Assembly (NCBI RefSeq): GCF_000970305.1
Contig: NZ_CP009517.1
Coordinates: 372,001 to 436,000, forward strand
From: Methanosarcina barkeri 3
GTDB taxonomy: Archaea; Halobacteriota; Methanosarcinia; Methanosarcinales; Methanosarcinaceae
Direction of reading: 5' to 3'
Length of the DNA: 64,000 nucleotides
Within the stretch, counting starts at the first letter, position 1; each line of letters starts with the position of its first letter. Shown in pieces: positions 63,747-64,000 of the stretch. Below the pieces are notes generated by a model, which saw nothing but the letters and a program-made list of their open reading frames with translations, searched no databases and was not told where the DNA came from. Position numbers and translations under genes: made by a program.

Positions 63747-64000
63747 ATACAGTACAGCATGGGTATTGATGCAGGAGGCACCTACACTGATTCGGTCATC
63801 ATTCGGGACTCAGATGGCAAAGTGATGGACTCGAACAAGGCGCTTACCACTTATCCCGACCTGCTTGAAGGAATCAGGAATTCCATAGACGGCCTGGATG
63901 AAAAATATTTAAAAAATGTAAAAATGGTTTCGGTCTCAACAACACTTGCCACAAACACAATCCTTGAAAAAAATGGCTATCCTGTAGGTTTGATCCTCGT
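63747..64000 (+). CDS. Hydantoinase/oxoprolinase (HyuA-type) N-terminal domain, 3' end outside window
   Basis: The partial frame reads (IQYS)MGIDAGGTYTDSVIIRD and MVSVSTTLATNTILEKNG, the ATP-binding phosphate loop and following strand of HyuA-type ATP-dependent amidohydrolases (hydantoin or 5-oxoproline opening, or acetone carboxylase-like). The TAGGAGG ribosome-binding site (63733-63739) is 7 nt before an ATA codon at 63747 and 19 nt before the ATG at 63759. Related proteins begin four residues ahead of MGIDAGG, so the original start may be this ATA. The gene runs off the right edge. Confidence 0.87.
   Translation, partial: MQYSMGIDAGGTYTDSVIIRDSDGKVMDSNKALTTYPDLLEGIRNSIDGLDEKYLKNVKMVSVSTTLATNTILEKNGYPVGLIL

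Overview
The window looks like a chromosomal segment of a Methanosarcina-type methanogenic archaeon. The evidence is the archaeal information genes (aIF1A, diphthine synthase, Dph6-type ligase), archaeal families UPF0212, DUF357 and DUF47/PiT, a small siroheme-type Dsr-like protein, CxxC-x17-CxxC zinc proteins, PGF-CTERM beta-propeller surface proteins and a UPF0228-like protein. Long AT-rich spacers packed with short tandem repeats also fit this genus. I cannot name the species. No rRNA, tRNA or CRISPR array was recognised.

Layout. 0-9.7 kb: the 3' end of a galU-like gene, then a leftward housekeeping run (Dph6-like, PfkB kinase, UPF0212, DUF357, DphB), a thioredoxin/thioredoxin-reductase pair, two small regulators and a TPR protein. 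9.8-12.2 kb: an accessory island with a protein made of nine helix-turn-helix units, flanked by related hairpin repeats, followed by an old MITE copy. 12.5-22.3 kb: Dsr-like protein, HAD phosphatase and TPR protein diverging from a 30-bp inverted leader, three related lipoproteins (one a cupredoxin), an aldehyde dehydrogenase homologue lacking its catalytic Cys, and an acetolactate-synthase-type TPP enzyme. 22.7-25.1 kb: three paralogous CxxC-x17-CxxC proteins around aIF1A, each with the same structured 5' leader. 25.1-27.1 kb is almost gene-free.

27-45.8 kb: M48 protease, CNNM/CorC-type protein, a secreted Cys-repeat protein, an alpha/beta hydrolase lipoprotein, the PiT/DUF47 phosphate pair, a small unknown gene, a fresh MITE with an 8-bp target duplication, a phosphoribosyltransferase, two SDRs, a DrrAB-like ABC exporter, SpoIIAA-like, ATP-grasp, VOC and DUF5996 proteins. 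46-64 kb: three small secreted repeat proteins sharing a signal peptide, a membrane-anchored winged-helix protein, a lone HepT-like protein, two YVTN beta-propellers, two C39-like papain-fold proteins (one 5'-truncated) around a UPF0228-like gene, a YgjP-like protease, a second ABC exporter, a RelE-type toxin-antitoxin pair, and the start of a HyuA-type hydantoinase/oxoprolinase.

The best candidates for something undescribed are: the nine-unit HTH array protein with its hairpin repeats; the shared two-hairpin leader of the CxxC genes; two 85-bp G-rich elements with identical termini at opposite ends of the window; and the MITE family. All functional statements come from reading the sequence and remembered family knowledge; no searches were run.
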